Made by a program: the position numbers and the translations under genes. Shown here piece by piece: positions 8,629 to 17,103 of a stretch of 64,000 nucleotides of DNA (positions within the stretch are counted from its first letter, which is position 1; every line of letters begins with the position of its first letter). The notes beneath the pieces were generated by a model. The model had not been told where the DNA came from and did not search any database. It worked only from the letters and a program-made list of their open reading frames with translations. The stretch is from Poritiphilus sp965212595 (GTDB lineage Bacteria; Bacteroidota; Bacteroidia; Flavobacteriales; Flavobacteriaceae). The stretch is taken from the NCBI GenBank assembly GCA_965212595.1, contig CBDBVE010000007.1:1-64000 (forward strand), read 5' to 3'.

Positions 8629-10494
8629 TCAACGATTTCCTATGATTTTCCCATGCAAATCAATCGGCAGCTCAAAGGGGTTTAGGAAGGTGTCAAGCAG
8701 GATACTGATTGTTCTTCGGTTTAATGCTAATTCGGTTTCGTATTCCTGGTCAATAGGCAAGCTCATCCATTTCGCCTGAAACTCCGCAGTCGAAATTTTT
8801 CTATTAAGGTTTGAGAGTATATGAAGCAGAAAGCCAGGAGTAGCAGCCTGTTCTGAGGCGAACAGTTCTACAATTTCGGGATAGTAATCTATAAGTCCCT
8901 CTTTTAACTCAATTTCCGAGACGACTTGTTTTGGGAAGAACCAGCTTTGGTTGGCCCATTTGTACGGTACTCCCTGCCCCTTCAGGATACCTGTTGCTCC
9001 TATGCGTTGTACTGCCTGGAAAGCAGGGTCTTCTGGTTTCACATCAATAAAAGGCATGAGGTAAACTTGCGCTTTCAATAGCTGCTGCTGTACGCTGCGC
9101 ACGGATACTTCGCTTGTATTTTGGTTATTTTGCAGCACAGTTACCGCAATGGCTCCGGCCGCTTGCCCCACTCCTAATACAACGGGCTGCAAGCGGGTTG
9201 TCCCATTAACGATATTAGACACACTTATGTTCTTCTCTGCAACCAAAAAGTTTTCTGTACTCTCCGGAATCAAAACCCCCAAGGGTACATTATAGCTCGG
9301 TATTTTTATCTCAATGAAATCTATTTGGGGTGCTTCGGCATTCTTATCGTGATGATGGTCTATGGGGTAATCTCCAACTGCAATCCCTGTTCTATAGAGG
9401 TCAAAATCATAGGGCTTTTCCAAATGATCTGCTGTTAGAAAAACCTTGCCTTTTACCCGTCTTCCCTCGCGGTGATAAGGGATCATCGGATAGCCATCTT
9501 TAGTTGGAAATTCATCCGCCAATCTCAGATGATCAAAACCGAGTTCGTTTTGAATGTAATACACAAAACCCTGGGTAAAGGTTTTAGCGTGCTCAATTGC
9601 CACTTTATAAGCATCATCTGAGAGTTCTGGCCAGGGCACATACGAATCGTTGCCGCAATTGGGCCAGTTGATCATATACTTGTTGTTAGGTAGTTTTCCA
9701 TAATTCAGCATTTGAAGGCAATCCGTAACCGACCCGAACATTTCATTGCCATCGCGCTTACAGGCGCATTTATAGGCTTCTGGGTCGTAAGCTACCGGCT
9801 TTTCCACTAAGCCTTTCAAATCTTCGGTAGTGCCTACGTCTTCCAGTATGGCTACATAGGTCAAATCCTGAACAATAGTATTCGCGCTCTGTGGAGCCTG
9901 CTTTTCAGCAGTATCTTGTTGGGCATCCATCCCCAGACGAAAATCTGCCTGGACCAGAGGTAATATTTCCCCGGTTTCTGTGGCATCAATCAGTATTTTT
10001 GCTTTAGTAGTATGGGTTTTCCCTTCTAGCTGATAACTCACTTCCCAGGAACCGTCTCTCTTCAGGATATCTTGGTATTTCGCCTTAAAAACAATTTCCA
10101 GACCGGACATATCGGCCATTTCGTTCAATATCTTATTCCCTATATGAGGTTCAAAAAGCGCGTGGCTGACCCAACCGGTTGCCAGTGTATTGGCACCAGC
10201 GTAATGATCTCGAAGCCGTTGCCTGAATTCGCCCCATAAGCCCGAGGGCAGTTCGTGATTACCATCTATGGCAGACACCCCTGCCGATGTAAGCATACCC
10301 CCAAGCCAGTTAGTGGGTTCCAGAATCTTTACTTTTACATCGGCACGCGCGGCCTGTATAGCGGCAGCTGTTCCTCCGGCCCCTCCACCGAGGATCAGAA
10401 CATCCACCTCGTCTTGTGTGAATGCCCTAGACAGGAACGAAAACGCGATTAAAAGGCAAACGGCTCTCTTCACTATGATAAGTTTTACACTCAC
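8629..10494 (-). CDS. Secreted FAD-dependent oxidoreductase (FAD_oxidored family)
   Basis: This is a roughly 615-620-aa exported flavoprotein. A signal peptide (KRAVCLLIAFSFLSRAFTQ) precedes the FAD-binding dinucleotide fold 'VLILGGGAGGTAAAIQAA', and then 'EPTNWLGGMLTSAGVSAIDG', the family signature of FAD_oxidored (PF12831) proteins. Further conserved parts are 'ILIDATETGEILPL', 'YHREGRRVKG', 'LGVLIPESTENFLVAEKNISVSN' and 'RLQPVVLGVGQAAG'. The start is uncertain: GTG at 10494, or GTG at 10473, which gives a more typical signal peptide beginning with KRAV. There is no T9SS domain, so the protein is probably periplasmic. The substrate is unknown, though relatives lie near polysaccharide-use genes. 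It may be co-transcribed with the hydrolase gene 65 bp upstream. Confidence 0.85.
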   Translation of the reverse strand: MSVKLIIVKRAVCLLIAFSFLSRAFTQDEVDVLILGGGAGGTAAAIQAARADVKVKILEPTNWLGGMLTSAGVSAIDGNHELPSGLWGEFRQRLRDHYAGANTLATGWVSHALFEPHIGNKILNEMADMSGLEIVFKAKYQDILKRDGSWEVSYQLEGKTHTTKAKILIDATETGEILPLVQADFRLGMDAQQDTAEKQAPQSANTIVQDLTYVAILEDVGTTEDLKGLVEKPVAYDPEAYKCACKRDGNEMFGSVTDCLQMLNYGKLPNNKYMINWPNCGNDSYVPWPELSDDAYKVAIEHAKTFTQGFVYYIQNELGFDHLRLADEFPTKDGYPMIPYHREGRRVKGKVFLTADHLEKPYDFDLYRTGIAVGDYPIDHHHDKNAEAPQIDFIEIKIPSYNVPLGVLIPESTENFLVAEKNISVSNIVNGTTRLQPVVLGVGQAAGAIAVTVLQNNQNTSEVSVRSVQQQLLKAQVYLMPFIDVKPEDPAFQAVQRIGATGILKGQGVPYKWANQSWFFPKQVVSEIELKEGLIDYYPEIVELFASEQAATPGFLLHILSNLNRKISTAEFQAKWMSLPIDQEYETELALNRRTISILLDTFLNPFELPIDLHGKIIGNR

Positions 10495-10559
10495 TTTCAG
10501 GATTAAGTCAATTGAATTTTAACAGTGAACCATAAGAATCAACCTTTGCTCGGCGTGCC

Positions 10560-11606
10560 TTATCCATCATAACGACTAATACACATGATAGTCTCATCTA
10601 TATTTACCGGAGGGGTCGCAATTTTATACAGTATAATACCGGTTACAGGGGCTGTGAATTCTGAAATTACATTTCCGAATTCGTCGGTGATATACCCTAC
10701 TTTATCTCCTTTGTTTACCGAATCGCCCGCCTTATAGGTACTGTAGAATATACCCTTACGGTTAGAATCTATGTATTTTTGATCGTTAAGATTAATTATT
10801 TTTTTTGGGGGATTTTCTATGTTTTTGCCATACATTTTCATCTCCTTAAGCATACTGTAAACCCCGTTTTTAATTAAAGTAACTTCTTTCTCCTGAACAT
10901 TACCCAGTTTGCCGCTTTCTATACTCAAGGCTATTTTCCCGTCCTGGCAGGCCTGCTTGAAGGTATATTTTGCCGGATCATCGGGTTTTAGGGTATAGGG
11001 ATAGGAGACAACATACTCAAATCCGCTGATTTCTGAGAGCCTTTTAGCCATTCTTGTTTGTTCGGGGAAATTTTCGTTGTTGTAATAGCAGACAAAAGGC
11101 AATAAATCCTCAGAGGCATCCCCGCCGTGGATATCTAAGAAAACATCGCTAAGCGGAATAACATTTGTTTTAATAAAATGCGCTATTTTTTGCGTAACGG
11201 TGCCATCAGATTTACCGGGGAATGCTCCGTTTAAGTTCAGCTTGTCTTGAGGATTAATAAACGGTGTTCGAGTATAAAATGATCCTGTGTTGGCAATGGG
11301 GACGACAATTAAAGTACCGCTTAAGCTGTCTATATTAATTTCCTTCAGAAGCTCCTGGGTGGCCACTATTGGGGGATATTCAAAACCGTGTACGCCAGCA
11401 ACAATTGTAAAAACCGGCCCTTCGGTTTTTCCTTTTAAAACAGAGATAGGCATGAAGGTCTGGTTACCAATGAAATCCTGAAACTCCAGACGTATATTTT
11501 CTTTGTGAGGTCTTGTGCTGTCTTTAAAAACGTTCTGAAACTGATTTTGCGCGCTAGCTATTGGTGAAGCTAAAACAAATAAAATAATGAAGAGCGTTTT
11601 TTGCAT
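10560..11606 (-). CDS. Secreted succinylglutamate desuccinylase/aspartoacylase-family zinc hydrolase
   Basis: This is a roughly 348-aa exported M14-like deacylase. The ATG at 11606 gives a clear signal peptide (MQKTLFIILFVLASPIASAQ). The longer frame to 11714 has no signal-like N-terminus and begins inside a dispersed repeat, so I reject it. Zinc ligands are visible as H73 and E76 ('VAGVHGFEYPP') and H160 ('LDIHGGD'). The catalytic Glu probably lies in 'SIESGKLG'. The usual DLNRxFPG motif reads NLNGAFPG, with Gly replacing Arg, so the substrate may differ from N-acyl amino acids. The C-terminal 80 residues form the beta-barrel tail typical of the family ('GIFYSTYKAGDSVNKGDKVGYI'). It probably acts in the periplasm. 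Confidence 0.85.
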   Translation of the reverse strand: MQKTLFIILFVLASPIASAQNQFQNVFKDSTRPHKENIRLEFQDFIGNQTFMPISVLKGKTEGPVFTIVAGVHGFEYPPIVATQELLKEINIDSLSGTLIVVPIANTGSFYTRTPFINPQDKLNLNGAFPGKSDGTVTQKIAHFIKTNVIPLSDVFLDIHGGDASEDLLPFVCYYNNENFPEQTRMAKRLSEISGFEYVVSYPYTLKPDDPAKYTFKQACQDGKIALSIESGKLGNVQEKEVTLIKNGVYSMLKEMKMYGKNIENPPKKIINLNDQKYIDSNRKGIFYSTYKAGDSVNKGDKVGYITDEFGNVISEFTAPVTGIILYKIATPPVNIDETIMCISRYDG

Positions 11607-11660
11607 GGGATTTAAAGTATTTATTCCTAGATTTTCTAAAGATATAAAACTTGTACTTTT

Positions 11661-11738
11661 CAAGATTAGCTCACTTTGTTCACTGATCCTGAGTAAGGGG
11701 TTGTTGCTCAACAAAAGCTAACCAAACTTTGCTTGGTT
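11661..11738. repeat. Decayed tRNA-neighbour repeat, copy A
   Basis: This segment resembles two better-kept copies beside the tRNA-Pro gene (12497-12570 and 12601-12684). Shared blocks are 'TCACTTtGTTCaCTGATCCTGA' and 'TTGTTGCTCAACaAAAGC'. It carries more mismatches than the other two and lies just upstream of the hydrolase gene. Confidence 0.6.
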
Positions 11739-11810
11739 TATAATAGTGTGTGTTCTTAGTTAGTGGGAAACATGTGAAAGCCCCAGGGATTTCCCAGGCT
11801 TTAAAAAGGG

Positions 11811-12305
11811 TTAATGCGCTGTAGTGGAAAAAACATCAAACTGTCCTTCAGTCACCTCTATCCGTGGTATACCGGGTTGCGAAATGGTAAAATTAAACTG
11901 CCCACGGGTTCGGGCAGTTCTATTTTCAAAAATTCTTAGTTCACCCTCTTCATCATTAGGGGTCACTCCGTTAATGGCATATTCAACTCCATCCAAATAC
12001 ATCTGTATATGAGCATTCCCTAAATTTCTATCGGATCTTATGGGATATGTACCCTCAACATTCGATCCTAGACTTATGAATATAGAAAAAATTCTTCCGT
12101 CAGGAAGAACCCCACCTGCTCGCCAAAAAGTGCTGCCGCTAATTCCAAACCTGCAAAAATCAGCATTAAACAATACTCCATTTATCCTAGCCTGAAAACT
12201 ACTTTCTTCCACTGCAACGGGATTTCTATCACTTTGATCGTCATCGGAAGAACAGCTTACCAGTGTGATAATTGCCATCAAAAAAAAATATCTAAAATTT
12301 TTCAT
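11811..12305 (-). CDS. Small lipoprotein, DUF6252-like
   Basis: This is a roughly 164-aa lipoprotein. The signal sequence ends in the lipobox LVSC (Cys18 counted from the ATG at 12305), followed by SSDDDQSD. An acidic stretch straight after the Cys is common in Bacteroidota lipoproteins and may direct surface display. The mature part is beta-rich ('SFQARINGVLFNADFC', 'IQMYLDGVEYAINGV', 'RTRGQFNFTISQ'), resembling DUF6252-type flavobacterial lipoproteins. A second in-frame ATG two codons upstream (12311) is also possible. The function is unknown. Confidence 0.8.
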   Translation of the reverse strand: MKNFRYFFLMAIITLVSCSSDDDQSDRNPVAVEESSFQARINGVLFNADFCRFGISGSTFWRAGGVLPDGRIFSIFISLGSNVEGTYPIRSDRNLGNAHIQMYLDGVEYAINGVTPNDEEGELRIFENRTARTRGQFNFTISQPGIPRIEVTEGQFDVFSTTAH

Positions 12306-12464
12306 AGCCATCCTCTTTTAAATTCGACACTAAAATTAAAGCTAGCTATATTAAAATGATAAGTGTCTGCCCTTACAAACTTTGACAGAATAAGATGCCA
12401 AATAATAAAAAGTTTAGTCTTTTGCCTGTTAGATCGGTTTGAATTTAAAGGTCCTCTATGGCTT

Positions 12465-12570
12465 TTTCATGCTTGGCTCTTGTTGGTCGAGTTGGCAGGA
12501 TTACCTCACTTCGTTCGCTGATCCTGAACTGGGATTGTTGCTCAACCAAAGCCAACCTGGTTTGGGTCGA
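12465..12570. repeat. Decayed tRNA-Pro 3' fragment plus repeat, copy B
   Basis: Positions 12465-12502 (CATGCTTGGCTCTTGTTGGTCGAGTTGGCAGGATT) repeat, with changes, the layout found at the end of tRNA-Pro: terminator arm, TTGGTCG and GGCAGGATT. From 12502 the T-arm is replaced by ACCTCACTTCGTTCGCTGATCCTGAACTGG, followed by GATTGTTGCTCAACCAAAGCC. It looks like the remnant of a duplicated tRNA 3' end. Confidence 0.55.
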
Positions 12571-12600
12571 ATCTTAGCTCGTACTTGAACTTGCGATTTG

Positions 12601-12684
12601 CAGGATTACCTCAATTCGTTCGCTGATCCTGAACTGGGATTGTTGCTCAACCAAAGCCAACCACGCTCCGCGTGGTGGTTTTTT
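12601..12684. repeat. tRNA-neighbour repeat, copy C
   Basis: The segment is nearly identical to copy B over about 60 bp (CAGGATTACCTCAaTTCGTTCGCTGATCC onward, one change), 103 bp further right. It ends in an ACCACGC hairpin followed by seven Ts. Confidence 0.65.
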
Positions 12685-12687
12685 TAT
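12659..12687 (+). terminator. Hairpin with T-run at the end of repeat copy C
   Basis: The stem CCACGC/GCGTGG with loop tcc is followed by TGG and TTTTTTT. It has the form of a terminator on the plus strand, but no plus-strand gene precedes it, so it may simply be carried by the repeat. Confidence 0.45.
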
Positions 12688-12728
12688 TTTCCGTACCATG
12701 CAAAGCAAGCTTTCGATGGAGGAAAATA

Positions 12729-12760
12729 AAAAAGCCAAACATGTACATGTTTGGCTTTTG
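12729..12760 (-). terminator. Terminator of the tRNA-Ser/tRNA-Pro transcript
   Basis: A near-perfect palindrome (AAAAGCCAAACATGT / ACATGTTTGGCTTTT) starts two bases after the encoded CCA of tRNA-Pro. Read on the minus strand it is followed by TTTTTTATTTT. It ends the leftward tRNA transcript. Confidence 0.85.
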
Positions 12761-12761
12761 T

Positions 12762-12839
12762 TGGTCGGGGTGGCAGGATTCGAACCTGCGACCTCCTGCT
12801 CCCAAAGCAGGCGCGATAACCGGGCTACGCTACACCCCG
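12762..12839 (-). tRNA. tRNA-Pro (anticodon TGG)
   Basis: The cloverleaf reads cleanly on the minus strand. The acceptor stem CGGGGTG pairs with CACCCCG, the discriminator is A and the CCA is encoded. The anticodon arm is CCTGC-TTTGGGA-GCAGG with TGG at positions 34-36. The T-arm contains GGTTCGAATCC. It is probably co-transcribed with tRNA-Ser, which lies 74 bp upstream. Confidence 0.97.
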
Positions 12840-12913
12840 AATGGTGTAAAATTTATGAACTTTTGGCGGACTTGTCCGTCCAGGTCATCCAAGGCTTTTA
12901 CGAAAGATGACGA

Positions 12914-13000
12914 TGGCGGAGAGACCGGGATTCGAACCCGGGCAACACTTACGCGTTGACAGATTAGCAATCTGCTCCATTACCACTCTGGCACCTCTCC
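12914..13000 (-). tRNA. tRNA-Ser (anticodon GCT)
   Basis: This is a class II tRNA on the minus strand. The acceptor GGAGAGG faces its complement next to the encoded CCA (12914-12916). The anticodon arm CAGATT-GCT-AATCTG gives GCT. A long variable arm (GTCAACGCGTAAGTGTTG) and the T-loop GGTTCGAATCC confirm serine identity. Confidence 0.97.
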
Positions 13001-13251
13001 AATATGCCCTAAATTATAAGACCTTATTTTGCCCTTTACTGACAGCGGGCCCAGCCGCTGAGGCAAATGCATTAGCATTTTGCGTAGGCGGGTGCAAATG
13101 TAATTCTATATCGCGTGGAACGCAACTTTTTTTGCCACTTTTTAAGCATTAAAACATTTTAAAATCCTGTTAATTTTTAATTGGCATACATAACTTTCTT
13201 ATTTTTAGAATAGAATGCCAGTTTCCTAACAAGCATCCTAAGTTTTATCCT

Positions 13252-13935
13252 ATGAAAAAAGTACTTCTTGCCATACTATTGCTGGTAAATGCAACGGCCT
13301 TTGGGCAAACGCAATTACCAACTGCCTTAGGTGATGTGTACTATTCCACAGATTTATATAAGGTTCAGTATGATTCGCCGGAAGGGTCACCATATCTCAA
13401 TCCGGAGTTCAGCCCAGCCAAGATCAACAATATCCGGGAAACCAAACTAGTGCGTTTTGATGCTTTTGAGGGTAGGATTGAAGTGATGGCGAATTCCTCA
13501 CAAGTAATAGTATTAAATCCAAGTCAGACCTTCATCATCTCACTACTTGACGGTTCTGACCGTAAGTTTGAAACGCAGGCCTATATCGACGAAAAAGGAA
13601 GTAAGAAAAATTCCTTTTTTGAATTGCTCGCAACACAAGAAAATTTTAAACTCTATTTTAAAGAAAAGATCAAACTTTTTAAAGCAAAGAAAGCCCAGGC
13701 TTATAAAGCCGGTGAACCCGCACAATTTAGAAGGATAAAGGCCACTTATTACATCACAGATTTTAAGAACAATTCTGAAACTTTAATTGGCGTCCCGCAG
13801 AGCAAGAAGTCCTTTGCAGAGTTCTTTCCTAAACACACGAAAGAAATTAAAGATCTTATAAAGAAAAAAAAACTAAAGATCAGCAAGCGGGAAGACCTTG
13901 TGGAGATTTTTGAGTTTTATTTTGAGCAGTCTTAG
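13252..13935 (+). CDS. Conserved secreted protein of unknown function
   Basis: This is a 227-aa protein with a signal peptide (MKKVLLAILLLVNATAFGQ). I do not recognise a named domain. The mature part starts with short beta strands ('ETKLVRFDAFEGRIEVM', 'SQTFIISLLDGSDRKFETQAY') and ends in a Lys-rich helical tail ('EIKDLIKKKKLKISKREDLVEIFEFYFEQ'). It runs towards the GSDH-type gene and their stops are about 16 bp apart. It is probably periplasmic or bound to the outer membrane. Confidence 0.75.
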   Translation: MKKVLLAILLLVNATAFGQTQLPTALGDVYYSTDLYKVQYDSPEGSPYLNPEFSPAKINNIRETKLVRFDAFEGRIEVMANSSQVIVLNPSQTFIISLLDGSDRKFETQAYIDEKGSKKNSFFELLATQENFKLYFKEKIKLFKAKKAQAYKAGEPAQFRRIKATYYITDFKNNSETLIGVPQSKKSFAEFFPKHTKEIKDLIKKKKLKISKREDLVEIFEFYFEQS

Positions 13936-13951
13936 AGGCCTTTATTTTTTT

Positions 13952-15535
13952 CTAATCTTGATCCTTATTACCTCCTACCAGCACAATTTTTCCGTCGTCC
14001 TCATCTGTCAGCAAATATAATTTGCCCCCAGGGGAGACCACAGCCTTTCTCAGACGTACTCGTTCAGAAACAAAAAGCTCTTCAACGCTTTTTACCGAAT
14101 CACCTTCCATCTCCAGCCTCCAAAGACTGCCCTTACTAAGTCCGGGCATAATTATGCTTCCCTCCCACTGTGGCCAGTAGTTTCCACGATAAACAGCAAG
14201 TCCGGTGGGCGCAATGGTCTGGTCCCAATAATGTATGGGCGCCGTAAAATTGGCGCCAGCAGGAATTGGCGGATTATAGTCCCTGGACCTATAGCGACCC
14301 GAAGTTTTGTGCGGCCAGCCATAGTTAGCACCTGGCTGCAATAAATTGAGTTCGTCTCCCTGCAGGGTTCCATGGTCGCTGAACCAAATTTTGCCGGTAC
14401 TATCGTCTAGAATCATTCCTTGTGTAGCCCTGATACCTGTCGCATAAAGCCCCCGCACAGCTCCATTCCCAAAATCAGGATTATCATTAGGAATGCTACC
14501 ATCTGGATTAATCCTAAAAATTTTTCCACGCATGTCCGAGACATCTTGTGCCAAAGGCGGAATAGGATTGAGATGTTCATAAAAATTGCGTTCGCCAGTG
14601 GCGATATACAATTTGTCATCTTTCCCAAAGACCATCCCTCCACCAAAATGAAAGAGTCCGTGAGTGTAGGGACCAGCAAATAATAGGGTCTTCATTTCTT
14701 CCAATCGATTTTCTATCAACCTGGCGCGAATCACCTTTAGCGCGGCGGCCTCTGTATCGTCCATACTGGCATAGGAAAGGTAGACGTATTGATTCTCCTG
14801 GAAGTTTGGGTCTAACAATACTTGAAACCAGCCGGCATTAAAGGCATGAGTTTGCCCATGTGCAGAGGCGGGATATACGCCTTTTTGAAATTTAGTAGTG
14901 TCTATTTGTATGGCTTTGCCCACATCTGTAGGTAGGCCACCAATGATAGTCCTGGACTTGGTCTGCAAATTCATCCTTAAGAGGGTCCCCTCCTTTTCGG
15001 CTAACAGTACTTCATTCTCATTTATAAAATCCATACTCCAGGGCTTTTTCAAGCCAGACATCACAATTTGCTTTTCTGGAGATGGCTTATGTTCTTGGGC
15101 CGTTTTAGGGATAGGTTCTGCAGACGTTACTTTGGCAACAATTAACCACTTTCCCTCTATTCTTTTAAGCAATAGCAGATCGTAAAAACGAAATCCAAAT
15201 GTGGGGATGCTTACCTGAAGTTTAGCATAGGCTACATCTAATAAGATGTCTAAGGCCAGAACTTTACTATACCTTTTGTTACGTTGTCCGGGGGGCCTTC
15301 TTTTATAGAGGGAGGCATATTGATCAGGAGAAAACCTCAACAAGGTGTCGGCTGTATTAAATAGGAACATTTGCGCCTCAGGATAGAAAGCGGCTTCAAT
15401 TCTATCAGGATAATTGTATTCTGTACCTACAATGAAATCTTCCAATACCTTTTCTATCGCTTCCTTAGAGGTCTGAGCATTTAAGCTTATACTCATAAAT
15501 ACCAGAGTCCTGAGTAACCAGTGTTTTGCTTGCAT
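13952..15535 (-). CDS. Secreted glucose/sorbosone dehydrogenase-like protein with NTF2-like N-terminal domain
   Basis: This is a roughly 527-aa exported protein. The ATG at 15535 gives a signal peptide (MQAKHWLLRTLVFMSISLNAQ), and the longer frame to 15574 is rejected. Residues of about 22-145 resemble an NTF2/lumazine-binding-like domain ('EAIEKVLEDFIVGTEYNYPDRIEAAF', 'LDVAYAKLQVSIP', 'GKWLIVAKV'). The remainder is a GSDH-type six-bladed propeller: 'LKKPWSMDFINENEVLLAEKEGTLLRM', 'HFGGGMVFGKDDKLYIATGERN', 'ATGIRATQGMILDDSTGKIWFSDHG', 'GDELNLLQPGANYGWP' and 'AVYRGNYWPQWEGSIIMPGL'. The family oxidises aldose sugars with PQQ. Whether this member does so, and which sugar it uses, cannot be read from the sequence. 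Confidence 0.85.
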   Translation of the reverse strand: MQAKHWLLRTLVFMSISLNAQTSKEAIEKVLEDFIVGTEYNYPDRIEAAFYPEAQMFLFNTADTLLRFSPDQYASLYKRRPPGQRNKRYSKVLALDILLDVAYAKLQVSIPTFGFRFYDLLLLKRIEGKWLIVAKVTSAEPIPKTAQEHKPSPEKQIVMSGLKKPWSMDFINENEVLLAEKEGTLLRMNLQTKSRTIIGGLPTDVGKAIQIDTTKFQKGVYPASAHGQTHAFNAGWFQVLLDPNFQENQYVYLSYASMDDTEAAALKVIRARLIENRLEEMKTLLFAGPYTHGLFHFGGGMVFGKDDKLYIATGERNFYEHLNPIPPLAQDVSDMRGKIFRINPDGSIPNDNPDFGNGAVRGLYATGIRATQGMILDDSTGKIWFSDHGTLQGDELNLLQPGANYGWPHKTSGRYRSRDYNPPIPAGANFTAPIHYWDQTIAPTGLAVYRGNYWPQWEGSIIMPGLSKGSLWRLEMEGDSVKSVEELFVSERVRLRKAVVSPGGKLYLLTDEDDGKIVLVGGNKDQD

Positions 15536-15636
15536 CTTAAATAATTTGGATTCAAATTTAAACGGGCAAAGCAATTTTGAAGGTCGGAAAAACCGCTTTT
15601 TGGTGCAAGATTATAATTTTGGACTCATTTAATAGC

Positions 15637-16677
15637 CTATTTCAATGCAGCGGTGCGATTCTTATATTCAGCCGGGGTATATCCACTTAGTCTTTTGAAA
15701 GTTGCATAAAAGGATGATTTTGAATTGAAGCCAGATTCATAACCTATGCCTTCCAGGGTAAGCTGAGGCTTAGAACGGATCATTTGCTTTGCCTCTTCTA
15801 CCCTTTTCTCATTAATAAAGGTTGCAAAGCCGTGCTCATAAACCTCATTGAGTACCCGTGACAGTATATGTACTTTTATCCCACTAGCCTTCTCCAGATC
15901 GGGTAATTTTAGTGCAGGATTTTTATAAAGTTTCTTTTGTGTAATGAGCTGGTTGATTTGTTCTAAGATTTGATCTCCATCAGGCAATTCTGCGAATCTG
16001 TTACGCCTTTTTCGACCTTGCTTACGAATAAGACCAGATACTTCTTTGTACATCAAATAATAAAATACTGAAGTAAAAATTAGGCTTCCCCATAGATAGG
16101 TAAATCCCTGTATCCATAGGGCAAACTGATAGGTGGCTGTAATAAATAAAAAAGCAGTAAATAGGACCACAAGCCTTCGGTCTTCTTTCGATGCTTTCCT
16201 AAGCACTAAAAATCTACGAAGTGAAGGGGTTAACACCGTAGCGCTAAGAGCCAGGAATATCATCCAGATGAAATAGATACCTCTAATCAACCAACCATTC
16301 CATATTTCTGGAAAAGTGTTATATGGGTAGCGTAGGCCTATTCCTAAAATCGCGATAATAATTGCAGCCAGAAGCCATTTATCTATAAGTGATAGCGTAT
16401 TGCGCTTGTACACAGACTCCTTAAAATAGAGATAAGCCAGAGGGCCTATAAAAATACAGGCAGAGAGGCCAATCTGCAGGATAAGTCTATCAGGTTCTGG
16501 CGCATAGTAGGCATATATGCTTTTCCCTATTCGAATACAAATCACGAGTATCAACCATCCGAGCAGCCTATGCTTTAAATTTCTATTCTTTGACAGCAGC
16601 AATAAGTTGGAAAAAAAGAAGCCATTCACCACCCCGATCGCACCAAACAATAACAAAGCCGTTTTCCCAAATTCCAT
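15637..16677 (-). CDS. Membrane-anchored AraC-type transcriptional regulator
   Basis: This is a 346-aa protein. The first 220 residues contain about seven hydrophobic segments with short loops ('TALLLFGAIGVVNGFFFSNLLLL', 'LLGWLILVICIRIGKSIYAYY', 'WLLAAIIIAILGIG'). The last 100 residues are an AraC double helix-turn-helix ('LPDLEKASGIKVHILSRVLNEVYEHGFATFINEKRVEEAKQMI', then 'TLEGIGYESGFNSKSSFYATFKRLSGYTPAEYKNR'). This 7TM-AraC layout is common in Flavobacteriaceae and links a membrane signal directly to transcription. The neighbours give no clear target. Confidence 0.88.
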   Translation of the reverse strand: MEFGKTALLLFGAIGVVNGFFFSNLLLLSKNRNLKHRLLGWLILVICIRIGKSIYAYYAPEPDRLILQIGLSACIFIGPLAYLYFKESVYKRNTLSLIDKWLLAAIIIAILGIGLRYPYNTFPEIWNGWLIRGIYFIWMIFLALSATVLTPSLRRFLVLRKASKEDRRLVVLFTAFLFITATYQFALWIQGFTYLWGSLIFTSVFYYLMYKEVSGLIRKQGRKRRNRFAELPDGDQILEQINQLITQKKLYKNPALKLPDLEKASGIKVHILSRVLNEVYEHGFATFINEKRVEEAKQMIRSKPQLTLEGIGYESGFNSKSSFYATFKRLSGYTPAEYKNRTAALK

Positions 16678-16847
16678 AGTTCAAATTTAAGAACTAGGCG
16701 ATAATTAACTAATAGAAGGCACTCTAAATGATATTTCTTCCTACTCTACACAGTAAGCAGATAAACGGTTACCGTTGACGAGTACTCTTCCTGAAAGCCT
16801 CTGGATGAAACACATATAACGAGGAGGGGATATAAAAATCTTCAACC

Positions 16848-17069
16848 TTATACAAGTGGTTTGCCCTTGAGGCGTTTTTCGATTTTGCGTTTGAGAAGCG
16901 TAAGCCGTTTCATAATATCCATTACTTTGCGGTCCTTTTCTTGCTTGTATATTTCATTTAATTCTAAAATGAGGGATTTGGCTTGCCTCGAGGCAACAAT
17001 CCGATCGCTGGTTGTCATCCCGGACAATTTCATTTGTTCAAACTCAGCAATTCTATCCATCAATTTCAT
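16848..17069 (-). CDS. Small helical protein of unknown function (73 aa)
   Basis: A charged, mostly helical small protein ('MDRIAEFEQMKLSGMTTSDRIVASRQAKSLILELNEIYKQEKDRKVMD'), ending in Lys/Arg-rich 'LKRKIEKRLKGKP'. It starts 34 bp after the stop of the Lacal_2735-type gene and is probably co-transcribed with it. Pairs of tiny basic proteins like this are usual in flavobacteria. No function is known to me. Confidence 0.65.
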   Translation of the reverse strand: MKLMDRIAEFEQMKLSGMTTSDRIVASRQAKSLILELNEIYKQEKDRKVMDIMKRLTLLKRKIEKRLKGKPLV

Positions 17070-17103
17070 AGCAATTCTTTATTTGATTCTAGTCTTGGAG
17101 CCT

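Noticed and set aside
11607..11714. Extended N-terminus of the aspartoacylase-type gene to 11714
   Set aside because: The extension runs into the dispersed repeat and hides a clear signal peptide that starts at 11606.
12672..13152. Plus-strand frames of 70-95 codons across the tRNA genes (with 'DSNLRPPAPKAG'-like text)
   Set aside because: They are translations through tRNA-Pro and tRNA-Ser in the antisense direction, a known source of false proteins.
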